From the NCBI RefSeq assembly GCF_037392515.1, contig NC_090288.1:19190969-19254968 (forward strand): a DNA stretch of 64,000 nucleotides. Direction: 5' to 3'. The notes beneath the pieces are model-generated. The model saw only the letters and a program-made list of their open reading frames with translations, did no database searches and was not told where the DNA came from. Source of the stretch: Haliotis asinina (lineage: Eukaryota > Mollusca > Gastropoda > Lepetellida > Haliotidae). Within the stretch, counting starts at the first letter, position 1, and the number at the start of each line of letters is the position of its first letter. Position numbers and translations under genes: made by a program. This document shows, piece by piece, positions 12,952-26,683 of the stretch.

Positions 12952-14184
12952 CTCACCGCCAAAAGAAAACATGGCATGAACTTTACTTTCACAAGTTAGC
13001 GATAACTGGATAATTCGATAGAAAAGCACTTAGTGAGTTACTTCTCCTCGTGACATGAAAATCCAATAAATCAATATGGAAAACACATACTGACTTAGGT
13101 AGTTTCCTTAAAAGGGAAACAAACGTTAATGTCAATAACGGGTGTGACCTCCATTGGCATAAGCAACAGCTGTACATCTCCTCCCCATGCTGTGAAGAAA
13201 TATTGAAGTAACCTCCTGAGAATGTTGTTGTAAGTGTCAACAGTTGTTGCAAGTTCACTGAACGCACTCGCTGTTGGTGAATTTGTCTTTCCATCTCATC
13301 CCAGAGGTGCTCGATGTGGTTCAAATCCGGCCTTAAAGCTGACCAATCCATCGTCTGGATTTTGCTTTTCTGGAGGAATGCCTGTGGCAGTTTTGCTGTG
13401 TGCGTTCTCTAGTTATCTTTCTAAAAAGAGAGAAAAAAGTCTTCGAGCAAAAAATGGATGAGTCACGGCTCTCAACACTTCGTCGATGTAACAACCTACC
13501 ATTGTTACCATTGTACCTGCCCATTGTTCTGAAAGATTACATCTTGAACATGACGTCCCCAGCTTATGGCATCCAAAACAGTAGAAAGCTCCCAACGATC
13601 TCTCTCCAAAACACATGGATCTGGGGTGAGAAACTTCCACCTTGACCACGCCATATTCTCACTCTGCTGTCTCCGGTATCGATACAAAAGCGACTTTCAT
13701 CTAAGAAGACGATGTTCCGTGATGGACTGCCAGAAGGTAAAGGTAAAGCAGCCTGAGTAAGACGGTGACGGACAGTATTGTTGCTGGTGGGTTTGGGCTG
13801 TTTTGGTAAAAGGTATGATACGATTTTGCAATTGAGAGGTCACAACATAGCAGTCTTGTCCGAAAGACGTTACACGTGGACGTGGAGAGTCTGTGATGGT
13901 GTTTACCGACAGCAGTCAAGCAGTCTGTATATTGTGCACTGTTTTCCATAATAGGACGCGTTGGATTTTCAAAAGCATCATCCAAAGAATGCAGTTCTAA
14001 CTTCAAAACCTGTCTCTGCACGGACAAAATGAAAACTATTTAGTTCACATTTTAGTAATGTGGGACATCAGGTTAGCTACGTTTGCGGTAAACACTTTTC
14101 TTTTGTGATGAAACTCTAAACCTGTTCAACACTAGATTTATGTCAGTAGATGTTGATGAATTTTGTGTTTCTTTTGGCAGTGAG
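12952..14184 (-). mobile_element. Tc1/mariner-like element, dead (macrosatellite copy 3)
   Basis: Same element, TIRs and transposase lesions. The transposase stop is at 13132. A private change (gatgtggttc) falls in the block upstream of IEHLWD. Confidence 0.85.
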
Positions 14185-14291
14185 TAAACGTGTCCTTTGC
14201 ATACGTCCAAGATGATATTAGCTCCAATGTAATGCTTTTTCACTCTAAGGCACACTGATTGTGATACAGTATAATCTTGACCGTCTTCAGT

Positions 14292-14454
14292 AACCCATGC
14301 TTGTCGTCAGAGGGTACGTGTTTGGGGGGTCTGGCTTGCTGACTTGGTTTGCACATGACATGGTATCCCAGTTGCATAGATCAAGGGTCATGTTGTTAAT
14401 CACTGGATTGTCTGGTCTAGGCTCGATTACTTACAACCACCATAGAGCTGGATT
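14292..14454 (+). mobile_element. Old SINE relic inside macrosatellite copy 3
   Basis: Same relic, with the cagttgcatagatcaagggtc variant shared with copies 4 and 5. Confidence 0.75.
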
Positions 14455-15212
14455 ATGATTGGGTATAGTCTTAAACAACCACCAAACTCTTCTACCATGA
14501 ATCATGTTTCACAGCACTACAGCAGAAGCGGTAAATACACAACTGTTCTTCAGATTATGTATACATATATTTAGACAGGAAACTGAAAGAGCAAGCATTT
14601 AAGTTCCTTTGACCCATATTAGCAGAATTAGTACAATGGCGTCAACATTTCAGCTGGGTACATGTGTGGCATTAATTCAATGATGTTTGGGGTCTGTATA
14701 GGTTTGCCTATCCCTTTTATAGTTGTGTCAACAACACTTATGAGCTCTACCATGTGGGAAGGTATAAGTATAGCAGCTCAACAATATTCATTTTGAAATC
14801 ACTGAGGAAAATTATGTCCATTGTTCTTGGAAGTTCTGTTATTAGCACCACAGCAATTATTTCTATTTAAAAAATTAAAATTGTACTTATTTACAATTTC
14901 ATAATATTCATCATACCTAATACATTACACACAAACCAAATAAGTATGCCCTCTCGGTGTACGTCAGTCTAATCACCCTCACTTTGGTAGCTATTTAAAT
15001 AAACTTTGTGGGTGCTTTAGCCCATCTGCAAGGCATGACAAGCTAGTCAGTGGCATTTGACAGAGTTTTAATGAGGTATTGTTATACATGATACAGAAAA
15101 GCTTCAAAAACAATACAATAAATGAATGGTTCAAACATAGAAAATATATGACAGCATTTTGGTCACAGACTGTGATAGTCTTATATCGGGGACAGTCCAT
15201 AGTTCAACACGT

Positions 15213-15284
15213 GTACGTGTGTGTGTGTGAGTGTGTGTGTGTGCGCGTGTGAGAGAGAGATAGAGAGAGACAGAGAGAGCAAGA
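15213..15284. repeat. GT/GA microsatellite (copy 3)
   Basis: Same tract, one GT shorter after GAGT. Confidence 0.9.
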
Positions 15285-16446
15285 GATTATAAGGGGGTCA
15301 CATTGTACATGCTCCTCCATAAAAATCACATACACAGACACCGAAGAAATAGAGGGGCTATGTGTGTCAACATTGTTCCTTTGGCTACAGTTTCTCATAG
15401 AATTTTCAGCCTTGAGGTTAATGGTTTGGTCACTCAGAAAAGCACACTAGCCAAAATATTTTTCGGTTCAATATTCTAAATAGATTTCTAATACATGTTC
15501 GGGGTTAGAGGGATTTCACTTGTGGGCAGTACTGACTTAATCGAAACGTTAAAATCACAATGCTAGAAAGATACTGGTCTCCTACTATTCTTGAGCCAGC
15601 AGGTTCAACATTCAAACTTATTACTTCAATTCTATAAATCAAATACTAAAAATTACTCAGTTCCATGCAAACTAAAGCAGTTGATAAACAATTCCTTATT
15701 CAGCATATCATATCAAAATATAGCACACAGTTAAATGTATGATGTTTGCAATGTCAAGAATACACACACACTTGTATCAAGAGTTATACTTAAAATTACT
15801 ACATGCCACACTGCACACAATTTGTATAACTAGCTGTGAAATAATCCACAGTTGAAACTATCCATAGCTGTCCTATTTGGGAAACATGTCAATAACAGCA
15901 GCAGGAATGTGGACTATACACACTGTTTAAATATAGGGCCAAGAAACTGCCCCAAATGGACTAAGAGGAGCAGACTGCTGTGCACTTCTACTTGGGATAT
16001 TATGCCTTGTGTACATATTCTCAAGAATGGATGTAAGTCTTAACTGAAGCAAAAAGATTGGACACACTTCTACAGTGTACATGAACACACACATAACTAC
16101 ATATTGTAAAAACACTGAGCACCTGAATCACATAACATCAATATAGTCATTTCTAAAATACATTCATTAGCAAGACATAAAACTTCAATCTCCTGAATTC
16201 CTTAAATTTCTAATAGTATATTAACAGTCCCATGTCATTCTTGTATGCCATTAATTTTCTTTTGGACTGGGATAGAAATGTTTGTTTAAATATTTTTTCT
16301 GATATCTTTACAACTTGAACTTACAAGCAGAAAGAAATAGATATTCATCAATGAAGGCAATATTACAATATCTCGCCTGATATGTTAGCCTACATATCTG
16401 AAGCCATGCAGGTTGTATTGGGACATATTTTACGATGTGGTTTGTT

Positions 16447-16719
16447 CAGTGTGAGTGAGTGAGTTTAGTTTTACGCCGCACTCAGCAATATTCCAGCTAT
16501 ATGGCGGCGGTCTGTAAATAATCGAGTCTGGACCAGACAATTCAGTGATCAGCAACATGAGCATCGATCTGCGCATTTGGGAACCGATGACATGTGCCAA
16601 CCAAGTCAGCGAGTCTGACCACCCGATCCCATTAGTCGCCTCTTACGACAAGCTGAGTCGCCTCTTATGGCAAGCATGGGTTGCTGAAGGCCTATTCTAC
16701 CCCGGGACCTTCCGTTATC
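16447..16719 (-). mobile_element. SINE at macrosatellite junction 3/4
   Basis: Same insertion, with the atggtttgtt flank variant of junction 2/3. Confidence 0.85.
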
Positions 16720-17500
16720 ATGGTTTGTTTGTATACGACTCGATGGGTCGACGTCGTGCGAATCAACCTGTAGCGTATCCCTGTTTAGAGTATCAAACTT
16801 TTCAGGGTGATTATCATCGATCTTGATGATTTAAGATAAGAATTGTTTTTTGTGAAACGTCAGTTCTGGAAACCGATTTTATTTGTGATTATTTAGATGA
16901 TGACGGTCCCCATCCGAAACAGTTTGTGAAGAATTAGAAATCCCGCAAGATATGAAAGTTATGCTCTAATTCGCTATATAAATGTTCTTATTCCGAGAAG
17001 AGCTGATCCTACTTAGCACTACAATTTGTAGAGGGTGTATTGCAGGTGAACTTCAGTAGAATTTAAGGAGTTTGTACTGAGCAGTATCTGCCACGCTTCT
17101 GCCGTGTAACACCATTGGTTTCTCCATGTTTCATCAAAGTAAATGTTTCGTCTTCGAGAAATACACATCATATCAAACGCATGTACATATAAATCGTGGA
17201 TAGTATTTTAACATATCAACAATAAGGAAAATCTTCCTACCACACAGTATGGTAGAATATAAATTCGCTTTTCCTCCCTGCAACCGCCTGCTGAGCATGC
17301 AACTGCAAGCGAACAGTATTATGACGGTCAGGCCTCTAACAAAAGAGATGAGGGCAATGTTCACAACGTCCATTGTCGCCTCGTCCTGTTGTACGTCTGC
17401 TCAGTGAAGACCAACCTTTATCATTTCAGCTGACTAACGCAAACGGTTTTAAAGCAACCAACAGCTGCATTTACTGTTTATCACACCAATACTAAATATA

Positions 17501-18733
17501 CTCACCGCCAAAAGAAAACATGGCATGAACTTTACTTTCACAAGTTAGCGATAACTGGATAATTCGATAGAAAAGCACTTAGTGAGTTACTTCTCCTCGT
17601 GACATGAAAATCCAATAAATCAATATGGAAAACACATACTGACTTAGGTAGTTTCCTTAAAAGGGAAACAAACGTTAATGTCAATAACGGGTGTGACCTC
17701 CATTGGCATAAGCAACAGCTGTACATCTCCTCCCCATGCTGTGAAGAAATATTGAAGTAACCTCCTGAGAATGTTGTTGTAAGTGTCAACAGTTGTTGCA
17801 AGTTCACTGAACGCACTCGCTGTTGGTGAATTTGTCTTTCCATCTCATCCCAGAGGTGCTCGATGTGATTCAAATCCGGCCTTAAAGCTGACCAATCCAT
17901 CGTCTGGATTTTGCTTTTCTGGAGGAATGCCTGTGGCAGTTTTGCTGTGTGCGTTCTCTAGTTATCTTTCTAAAAAGAGAGAAAAAAGTCTTCGAGCAAA
18001 AAATGGATGAGTCACGGCTCTCAACACTTCGTCGATGTAACAACCTACCATTGTTACCATTGTACCTGCCCATTGTTCTGAAAGATTACATCTTGAACAT
18101 GACGTCCCCAGCTTATGGCATCCAAAACAGTAGAAAGCTCCCAACGATCTCTCTCCAAAACACATGGATCTGGGGTGAGAAACTTCCACCTTGACCACGC
18201 CATATTCTCACTCTGCTGTCTCCGGTATCGATACAAAAGCGACTTTCATCTAAGAAGACGATGTTCCGTGATGGACTGCCAGAAGGTAAAGGTAAAGCAG
18301 CCTGAGTAAGACGGTGACGGACAGTATTGTTGCTGGTGGGTTTGGGCTGTTTTGGTAAAAGGTATGATACGATTTTGCAATTGAGAGGTCACAACATAGC
18401 AGTCTTGTCCGAAAGACGTTACACGTGGACGTGGAGAGTCTGTGATGGTGTTTACCGACAGCAGTCAAGCAGTCTGTATATTGTGCACTGTTTTCCATAA
18501 TAGGACGCGTTGGATTTTCAAAAGCATCATCCAAAGAATGCAGTTCTAACTTCAAAACCTGTCTCTGCACGGACAAAATGAAAACTATTTAGTTCACATT
18601 TTAGTAATGTGGGACATCAGGTTAGCTACGTTTGCGGTAAACACTTTTCTTTTGTGATGAAACTCTAAACCTGTTCAACACTGGATTTATGTCAGTAGAT
18701 GTTGATGAATTTTGTGTTTCTTTTGGCAGTGAG
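17501..18733 (-). mobile_element. Tc1/mariner-like element, dead (macrosatellite copy 4)
   Basis: Same element, TIRs and transposase lesions. The transposase stop is at 17681. Confidence 0.85.
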
Positions 18734-18840
18734 TAAACGTGTCCTTTGCATACGTCCAAGATGATATTAGCTCCAATGTAATGCTTTTTCACTCTAAGGC
18801 ACACTGATTGTGATACAGTATAATCTTGACCGTCTTCAGT

Positions 18841-19003
18841 AACCCATGCTTGTCGTCAGAGGGTACGTGTTTGGGGGGTCTGGCTTGCTGACTTGGTTTG
18901 CACATGACATGGTATCCCAGTTGCATAGATCAAGGGTCATGTTGTTAATCACTGGATTGTCTGGTCTAGGCTCGATTACTTACAACCACCATAGAGCTGG
19001 ATT
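18841..19003 (+). mobile_element. Old SINE relic inside macrosatellite copy 4
   Basis: Same relic and same variant group as copy 3. Confidence 0.75.
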
Positions 19004-19762
19004 ATGATTGGGTATAGTCTTAAACAACCACCAAACTCTTCTACCATGAATCATGTTTCACAGCACTACAGCAGAAGCGGTAAATACACAACTGTTCTTC
19101 AGATTATGTATACATATATTTAGACAGGAAACTGAAAGAGCAAGCATTTAAGTTCCTTTGACCCATATTAGCAGAATTAGTACAATGGCGTCAACATTTC
19201 AGCTGGGTACATGTGTGGCATTAATTCAATGATGTTTGGGGTCTGTATAGGTTTGCCTATCCCTTTTATAGTTGTGTCAACAACACTTATGAGCTCTACC
19301 ATGTGGGAAGGTATAAGTATAGCAGCTCAACAATATTCATTTTGAAATCACTGAGGAAAATTATGTCCATTGTTCTTGGAAGTTCTGTTATTAGCACCAC
19401 AGCAATTATTTCTATTTAAAAAAATTAAAATTGTACTTATTTACAATTTCATAATATTCATCATACCTAATACATTACACACAAACCAAATAAGTATGCC
19501 CTCTCGGTGTACGTCAGTCTAATCACCCTCACTTTGGTAGCTATTTAAATAAACTTTGTGGGTGCTTTAGCCCATCTGCAAGGCATGACAAGCTAGTCAG
19601 TGGCATTTGACAGAGTTTTAATGAGGTATTGTTATACATGATACAGAAAAGCTTCAAAAACAATACAATAAATGAATGGTTCAAACATAGAAAATATATG
19701 ACAGCATTTTGGTCACAGACTGTGATAGTCTTATATCGGGGACAGTCCATAGTTCAACACGT

Positions 19763-19834
19763 GTACGTGTGTGTGTGTGAGTGTGTGTGTGTGCGCGTGT
19801 GAGAGAGAGATAGAGAGAGACAGAGAGAGCAAGA
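19763..19834. repeat. GT/GA microsatellite (copy 4)
   Basis: Same length as in copy 3. Confidence 0.9.
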
Positions 19835-20996
19835 GATTATAAGGGGGTCACATTGTACATGCTCCTCCATAAAAATCACATACACAGACACCGAAGAAAT
19901 AGAGGGGCTATGTGTGTCAACATTGTTCCTTTGGCTACAGTTTCTCATAGAATTTTCAGCCTTGAGGTTAATGGTTTGGTCACTCAGAAAAGCACACTAG
20001 CCAAAATATTTTTCGGTTCAATATTCTAAATAGATTTCTAATACATGTTCGGGGTTAGAGGGATTTCACTTGTGGGCAGTACTGACTTAATCGAAACGTT
20101 AAAATCACAATGCTAGAAAGATACTGGTCTCCTACTATTCTTGAGCCAGCAGGTTCAACATTCAAACTTATTACTTCAATTCTATAAATCAAATACTAAA
20201 AATTACTCAGTTCCATGCAAACTAAAGCAGTTGATAAACAATTCCTTATTCAGCATATCATATCAAAATATAGCACACAGTTAAATGTATGATGTTTGCA
20301 ATGTCAAGAATACACACACACTTGTATCAAGAGTTATACTTAAAATTACTACATGCCACACTGCACACAATTTGTATAACTAGCTGTGAAATAATCCACA
20401 GTTGAAACTATCCATAGCTGTCCTATTTGGGAAACATGTCAATAACAGCAGCAGGAATGTGGACTATACACACTGTTTAAATATAGGGCCAAGAAACTGC
20501 CCCAAATGGACTAAGAGGAGCAGACTGCTGTGCACTTCTACTTGGGATATTATGCCTTGTGTACATATTCTCAAGAATGGATGTAAGTCTTAACTGAAGC
20601 AAAAAGATTGGACACACTTCTACAGTGTACATGAACACACACATAACTACATATTGTAAAAACACTGAGCACCTGAATCACATAACATCAATATAGTCAT
20701 TTCTAAAATACATTCATTAGCAAGACATAAAACTTCAATCTCCTGAATTCCTTAAATTTCTAATAGTATATTAACAGTCCCATGTCATTCTTGTATGCCA
20801 TTAATTTTCTTTTGGACTGGGATAGAAATGTTTGTTTAAATATTTTTTCTGATATCTTTACAACTTGAACTTACAAGCAGAAAGAGATAGATATTCATCA
20901 ATGAAGGCAATATTACAATATCTCGCCTGATATGTTAGCCTACATATCTGAAGCCATGCAGGTTGTATTGGGACATATTTTACGATGTGGTTTGTT

Positions 20997-21269
20997 CAGT
21001 GTGAGTGAGTGAGTTTAGTTTTACGCCGCACTCAGCAATATTCCAGCTATATGGCGGCGGTCTGTAAATAATCGAGTCTGGACCAGACAATTCAGTGATC
21101 AGCAACATGAGCATCGATCTGCGCATTTGGGAACCGATGACATGTGCCAACCAAGTCAGCGAGTCTGACCACCCGATCCCATTAGTCGCCTCTTACGACA
21201 AGCTGAGTCGCCTCTTATGGCAAGCATGGGTTGCTGAAGGCCTATTCTACCCCGGGACCTTCCGTTATC
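20997..21269 (-). mobile_element. SINE at macrosatellite junction 4/5
   Basis: Same insertion, with the gtggtttgtt flank variant of junction 1/2. Confidence 0.85.
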
Positions 21270-22050
21270 GTGGTTTGTTTGTATACGACTCGATGGGTCG
21301 ACGTCGTGCGAATCAACCTGTAGCGTATCCCTGTTTAGAGTATCAAACTTTTCAGGGTGATTATCATCGATCTTGATGATTTAAGATAAGAATTGTTTTT
21401 TGTGAAACGTCAGTTCTGGAAACCGATTTTATTTGTGATTATTTAGATGATGACGGTCCCCATCCGAAACAGTTTGTGAAGAATTAGAAATCCCGCAAGA
21501 TATGAAAGTTATGCTCTAATTCGCTATATAAATGTTCTTATTCCGAGAAGAGCTGATCCTACTTAGCACTACAATTTGTAGAGGGTGTATTGCAGGTGAA
21601 CTTCAGTAGAATTTAAGGAGTTTGTACTGAGCAGTATCTGCCACGCTTCTGCCGTGTAACACCATTGGTTTCTCCATGTTTCATCAAAGTAAATGTTTCG
21701 TCTTCGAGAAATACACATCATATCAAACGCATGTACATATAAATCGTGGATAGTATTTTAACATATCAACAATAAGGAAAATCTTCCTACCACACAGTAT
21801 GGTAGAATATAAATTCGCTTTTCCTCCCTGCAACCGCCTGCTGAGCATGCAACTGCAAGCGAACAGTATTATGACGGTCAGGCCTCTAACAAAAGAGATG
21901 AGGGCAATGTTCACAACGTCCATTGTCGCCTCGTCCTGTTGTACGTCTGCTCAGTGAAGACCAACCTTTATCATTTCAGCTGACTAACGCAAACGGTTTT
22001 AAAGCAACCAACAGCTGCATTTACTGTTTATCACACCAATACTAAATATA

Positions 22051-23283
22051 CTCACCGCCAAAAGAAAACATGGCATGAACTTTACTTTCACAAGTTAGCG
22101 ATAACTGGATAATTCGATAGAAAAGCACTTAGTGAGTTACTTCTCCTCGTGACATGAAAATCCAATAAATCAATATGGAAAACACATACTGACTTAGGTA
22201 GTTTCCTTAAAAGGGAAACAAACGTTAATGTCAATAACGGGTGTGACCTCCATTGGCATAAGCAACAGCTGTACATCTCCTCCCCATGCTGTGAAGAAAT
22301 ATTGAAGTAACCTCCTGAGAATGTTGTTGTAAGTGTCAACAGTTGTTGCAAGTTCACTGAACGCACTCGCTGTTGGTGAATTTGTCTTTCCATCTCATCC
22401 CAGAGGTGCTCGATGTGATTCAAATCCGGCCTTAAAGCTGACCAATCCATCGTCTGGATTTTGCTTTTCTGGAGGAATGCCTGTGGCAGTTTTGCTGTGT
22501 GCGTTCTCTAGTTATCTTTCTAAAAAGAGAGAAAAAAGTCTTCGAGCAAAAAATGGATGAGTCACGGCTCTCAACACTTCGTCGATGTAACAACCTACCA
22601 TTGTTACCATTGTACCTGCCCATTGTTCTGAAAGATTACATCTTGAACATGACGTCCCCAGCTTATGGCATCCAAAACAGTAGAAAGCTCCCAACGATCT
22701 CTCTCCAAAACACATGGATCTGGGGTGAGAAACTTCCACCTTGACCACGCCATATTCTCACTCTGCTGTCTCCGGTATCGATACAAAAGCGACTTTCATC
22801 TAAGAAGACGATGTTCCGTGATGGACTGCCAGAAGGTAAAGGTAAAGCAGCCTGAGTAAGACGGTGACGGACAGTATTGTTGCTGGTGGGTTTGGGCTGT
22901 TTTGGTAAAAGGTATGATACGATTTTGCAATTGAGAGGTCACAACATAGCAGTCTTGTCCGAAAGACGTTACACGTGGACGTGGAGAGTCTGTGATGGTG
23001 TTTACCGACAGCAGTCAAGCAGTCTGTATATTGTGCACTGTTTTCCATAATAGGACGCGTTGGATTTTCAAAAGCATCATCCAAAGAATGCAGTTCTAAC
23101 TTCAAAACCTGTCTCTGCACGGACAAAATGAAAACTATTTAGTTCACATTTTAGTAATGTGGGACATCAGGTTAGCTACGTTTGCGGTAAACACTTTTCT
23201 TTTGTGATGAAACTCTAAACCTGTTCAACACTGGATTTATGTCAGTAGATGTTGATGAATTTTGTGTTTCTTTTGGCAGTGAG
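22051..23283 (-). mobile_element. Tc1/mariner-like element, dead (macrosatellite copy 5)
   Basis: Same element, TIRs and transposase lesions. The transposase stop is at 22231. Confidence 0.85.
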
Positions 23284-23390
23284 TAAACGTGTCCTTTGCA
23301 TACGTCCAAGATGATATTAGCTCCAATGTAATGCTTTTACACTCTAAGGCACACTGATTGTGATACAGTATAATCTTGACCGTCTTCAGT

Positions 23391-23553
23391 AACCCATGCT
23401 TGTCGTCAGAGGGTACGTGTTTGGGGGGTCTGGCTTGCTGACTTGGTTTGCACATGACATGGTATCCCAGTTGCATAGATCAAGGGTCATGTTGTTAATC
23501 ACTGGATTGTCTGGTCTAGGCTCGATTACTTACAACCACCATAGAGCTGGATT
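23391..23553 (+). mobile_element. Old SINE relic inside macrosatellite copy 5
   Basis: Same relic and same variant group as copies 3 and 4. Confidence 0.75.
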
Positions 23554-24311
23554 ATGATTGGGTATAGTCTTAAACAACCACCAAACTCTTCTACCATGAA
23601 TCATGTTTCACAGCACTACAGCAGAAGCGGTAAATACACAACTGTTCTTCAGATTATGTATACATATATTTAGACAGGAACCTGAAAGAGCAAGCATTTA
23701 AGTTCCTTTGACCCATATTAGCAGAATTAGTACAATGGCGTCAACATTTCAGCTGGGTACATGTGTGGCATTAATTCAGTGATGTTTGGGGTCTGTATAG
23801 GTTTGCCTATCCCTTTTATAGTTGTGTCAACAACACTTATGAGCTCTACCATGTGGGAAGGTATAAGTATAGCAGCTCAACAATATTCATTTTGAAATCA
23901 CTGAGGAAAATTATGTCCATTGTTCTTGGAAGTTCTGTTATTAGCACCACAGCAATTATTTCTATTTAAAAAAATAAAAGTGTACTTATTTACAATTTCA
24001 TAATATTCATCATACCTAATACATTACACACAAACCAAATAAGTATGCCCTCTCGGTGTACGTCAGTCTAATCACCCTCACTTTGGTAGCTATTTAAATA
24101 AACTTTGTGGGTGCTTTAGCCCATCTGCAAGGCATGACAAGCTAGTCAGTGGCATTTGACAGAGTTTTAATGAGGTATTGTTATACATGATACAGAAAAG
24201 TTTCAAAAACAATACAATAAATGAATGGTTCAAACATAGAAAATATATGACAGCATTTTGGTCACAGACTGTGATAGTCTTATATCAGGGACAGTCCATA
24301 GTTCAAGACGT

Positions 24312-24313
24312 GT

Positions 24314-24348
<35 letters not shown>

Positions 24349-24404
24349 TGTGTGTGTGTGTGCGCGTGTGAGAGAGAGATAGAGAGAGACAGAGAGAGCA
24401 AGAG
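24312..24404. repeat. Expanded GT/GA microsatellite (copy 5)
   Basis: About 20 bp longer than in the other copies because the GT run before GAGT is expanded. Confidence 0.9.
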
Positions 24405-25565
24405 ATTATAAGGGGGTCACATTGTACATGCTCCTCCATAAAAATCACATACACAGACACCGAAGAAATAGAGGGGCTATGTGTGTCAACATTGTTCCTT
24501 TGGCTACAGTTTCTCATAGAATTTTCAGCCTTGAGGTTAATGGTTTGGTCACTCAGAAAAGCACACTAGCCAAAATATTTTTCGGTTCAATATTCTAAAT
24601 AGATTTCTAATACATGTTTGGGGTTAGAGGGATTTCACTTGTGGGCAGTACTGACTTAATCGAAACGTTAAAATCACAATGCTAGAAAGATACTGGTCTC
24701 CTACTATTCTTGAGCCAGCAGGTTCAACATTCAAACTTATTACTTCAATTCTATAAATCAAATACTAAAAATTACTCAGTTCCATGCAAACTAAAGCAGT
24801 TGATAAACAATTCCTTATTCAGCATATCATATCAAAATATAGCACACAGTTAAATGTATGATGTTTGCAATGTCAAGAATACACACACACTTGTATCAAG
24901 GGTTATACTTACAATTACTACATGCCACACTGCACACAATTTGTATAACTAGCTGTGAAATAATCCACAGTTGAAACTATCCATAGCTGTCCTATTTGGG
25001 AAACATGTCAACAACAGCAGCAGGAATATACACACTGTTTAAATATAGGGCCAAGAAACTGCCCCAAATGGACTAAGAGGAGCAGACTGCTGTGCACTTC
25101 TACTTGGGATATTATGCCTTATGTACATATTCTCAAGAATGGATGTAAGTCTTAACTGAAGCAAAAAGATTGGACACACTTCTACAGTGTACATGAACAC
25201 ACACATAACTACATATTGTAAAAACACTGAGCACCTGAATCACATAACATCAATATAGTCATTTCTAAAATACATTCATTAGCAAGACATAAAACTTCAA
25301 TCTCCTGAATTCCTTAAATTTCTAATAGTATATTAACAGTCCCATGTCATTCTTGTATGCCATTAATTTTCTTTTGGACTGGGATAGAAATGTTTGTTTA
25401 AATATTTTTTCTGATATCTTTACAACTTGAACTTACAAGCAGAAAGAGATAGATATTCATCAATGAAGGCAATATTACAATATCTCGCCTGATATGTTAG
25501 CCTACATATCTGAAGCCATGCAGGTTGTATTGGGACATATTTTACGATGTGGTTTGTTCAGTGTG

Positions 25566-25910
25566 GTATGTTGTGCATGTCTTAGAGCCAAGTTGTATCC
25601 CTTGGTGACAGTTCAGATCTGTGACTGGGAATTTGGAGTTATGGCTCAGTCTATGGTTGAAAGTGAGTTTTCGGCATACCAATGTTCGAAGGTTTCACCA
25701 CACAAAGTGATTAACATCTAAAATCTGAAACACTGATATAACTGGGACACCTCACAAAGTCTTAACCAATGGAGACCTAAAATGGTTAATCAGGCTATGA
25801 CATATCATAAACAGACAGACATATTTATTCAGTAATGTGGGCCTAACAGCCTAAAATATAACTGACAGATACAACATTTTACAATGTCATGTGTTAGTTT
25901 CAAGCATAAG
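25566..25910. other. Unique DNA right of the macrosatellite
   Basis: The sequence continues past the repeat edge without the SINE. An open frame crosses the edge (25494-25721) but resembles nothing, and its first part lies inside the repeat unit. I see no support for a gene. Confidence 0.4.
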
Positions 25911-26683
25911 TTTAAAGGTGACATGTAACGTACAAAACAACTTTGCAGACTCTGATACGTTTCTGTATGCACTTACCGAAACAAATCATCAAAAATGCCA
26001 ATTTAACCTATAAAGTTGAAAAAAAAACCACAATAAAAAAGCCGGCGAAATCAGAGTTCAAACGATTCACTAATTTTTCCCCCAGCACTGGGGGAAAAAG
26101 TGGTTTCAACAGCTGTGTTGCGCTGCGCTCATAACGCATGTGCAGTGAGTAGGTTTGCGAAGCTTGAAACAGTATGCCTGCCTGGGGGATGAGGTCATGA
26201 GCAATAGTCTGATCTTGGTTGCTTACAGAAACAAGTATATAATCTACTCATTTCATAAAAAACATGTAGACTGGGATAAGAAGACTCTATCACAAAGAAA
26301 ACCCAATGTCTGGTTTATTGACACCTAAATGTCTGCCTGCCTGTCTGACAATATGCAATGCACAACTTCAATCACTGACCACATGCAATTTGAACTGAAC
26401 ACCTATCAGGCTTATAACCAATAAACAAAGAGCCGGCTACTCGTATCGGCAAATGAACCAGTGGCCAAAAACACAGTGTTCTTACACCAGAGTGCACCCA
26501 GGTTCTGTATCGTGGCTGCTTCATTTTGAGGGAGGTGAACCCAAGTACAAAATATTACACTACATGCTTACAATTTTGTTTATTTGTTTTTTTCACAATC
26601 ACCAATGCATTTTATATATCATGAACAAGTGATAACTGTGTTTTAATTATGTTCGATTTCTTGTTTCCACATGACCTTTAAAT
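25911..26683. mobile_element. MITE-like element, copy 1
   Basis: A 0.77-kb non-coding element whose ends are imperfect inverted repeats: TTTAAAGGTGACATG at the left, and TTTAAAGGTCATGTG at the right when read on the other strand. It shares most of its body with 33454-34172 in the same orientation, for example aacaaatcatcaaaaatgcc and gcgaaatcagagttc. It contains a 12-bp perfect hairpin at 26074-26099 (TTTTTCCCCCAG, loop CA, CTGGGGGAAAAA). No transposase is visible. The superfamily is undetermined. Confidence 0.75.

Larger units (their letters stand above)
12233..16781. repeat. Macrosatellite copy 3 (4.55 kb)
   Basis: Same order as the other copies: Tc1 element 12952-14184, SINE relic 14292-14454, microsatellite 15213-15284, junction SINE at the end. 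It belongs to the copy 3-5 variant group. Private changes near its start include cagttcgtgaagtattag and attctgagaag. A further one, gatgtggttcaaat, lies in the transposase region near 13315. Confidence 0.95.
16782..21331. repeat. Macrosatellite copy 4 (4.55 kb)
   Basis: Same order: Tc1 element 17501-18733, SINE relic 18841-19003, microsatellite 19763-19834, junction SINE at the end. It is closest to copy 3 (same shortened microsatellite, same accaaccttt and aaaagcgac variants). Its right junction carries the cgttatcgtgg variant seen at the first junction, whereas the second and third junctions read cgttatcatgg. Variants are therefore shuffled between copies. Confidence 0.95.
21332..25565. repeat. 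Macrosatellite copy 5, last, without junction SINE
   Basis: Matches the other copies from tgtttagagtatc to tttgttcagtgtg, then leaves the repeat into unique DNA (gtatgttgtgcatgtc) with no SINE. It holds Tc1 element 22051-23283, SINE relic 23391-23553 and an expanded GT tract at 24312-24404. Its right half carries most of the private changes, including loss of about 10 bp near 25025 and gggttatacttacaatt near 24900. End units of tandem arrays usually diverge in this way. Confidence 0.95.

Noticed and set aside
3121..25565. Ribosomal RNA, histone or other classic tandem gene cluster
   Set aside because: No rRNA, tRNA or histone sequence is present in the 4.55-kb unit.
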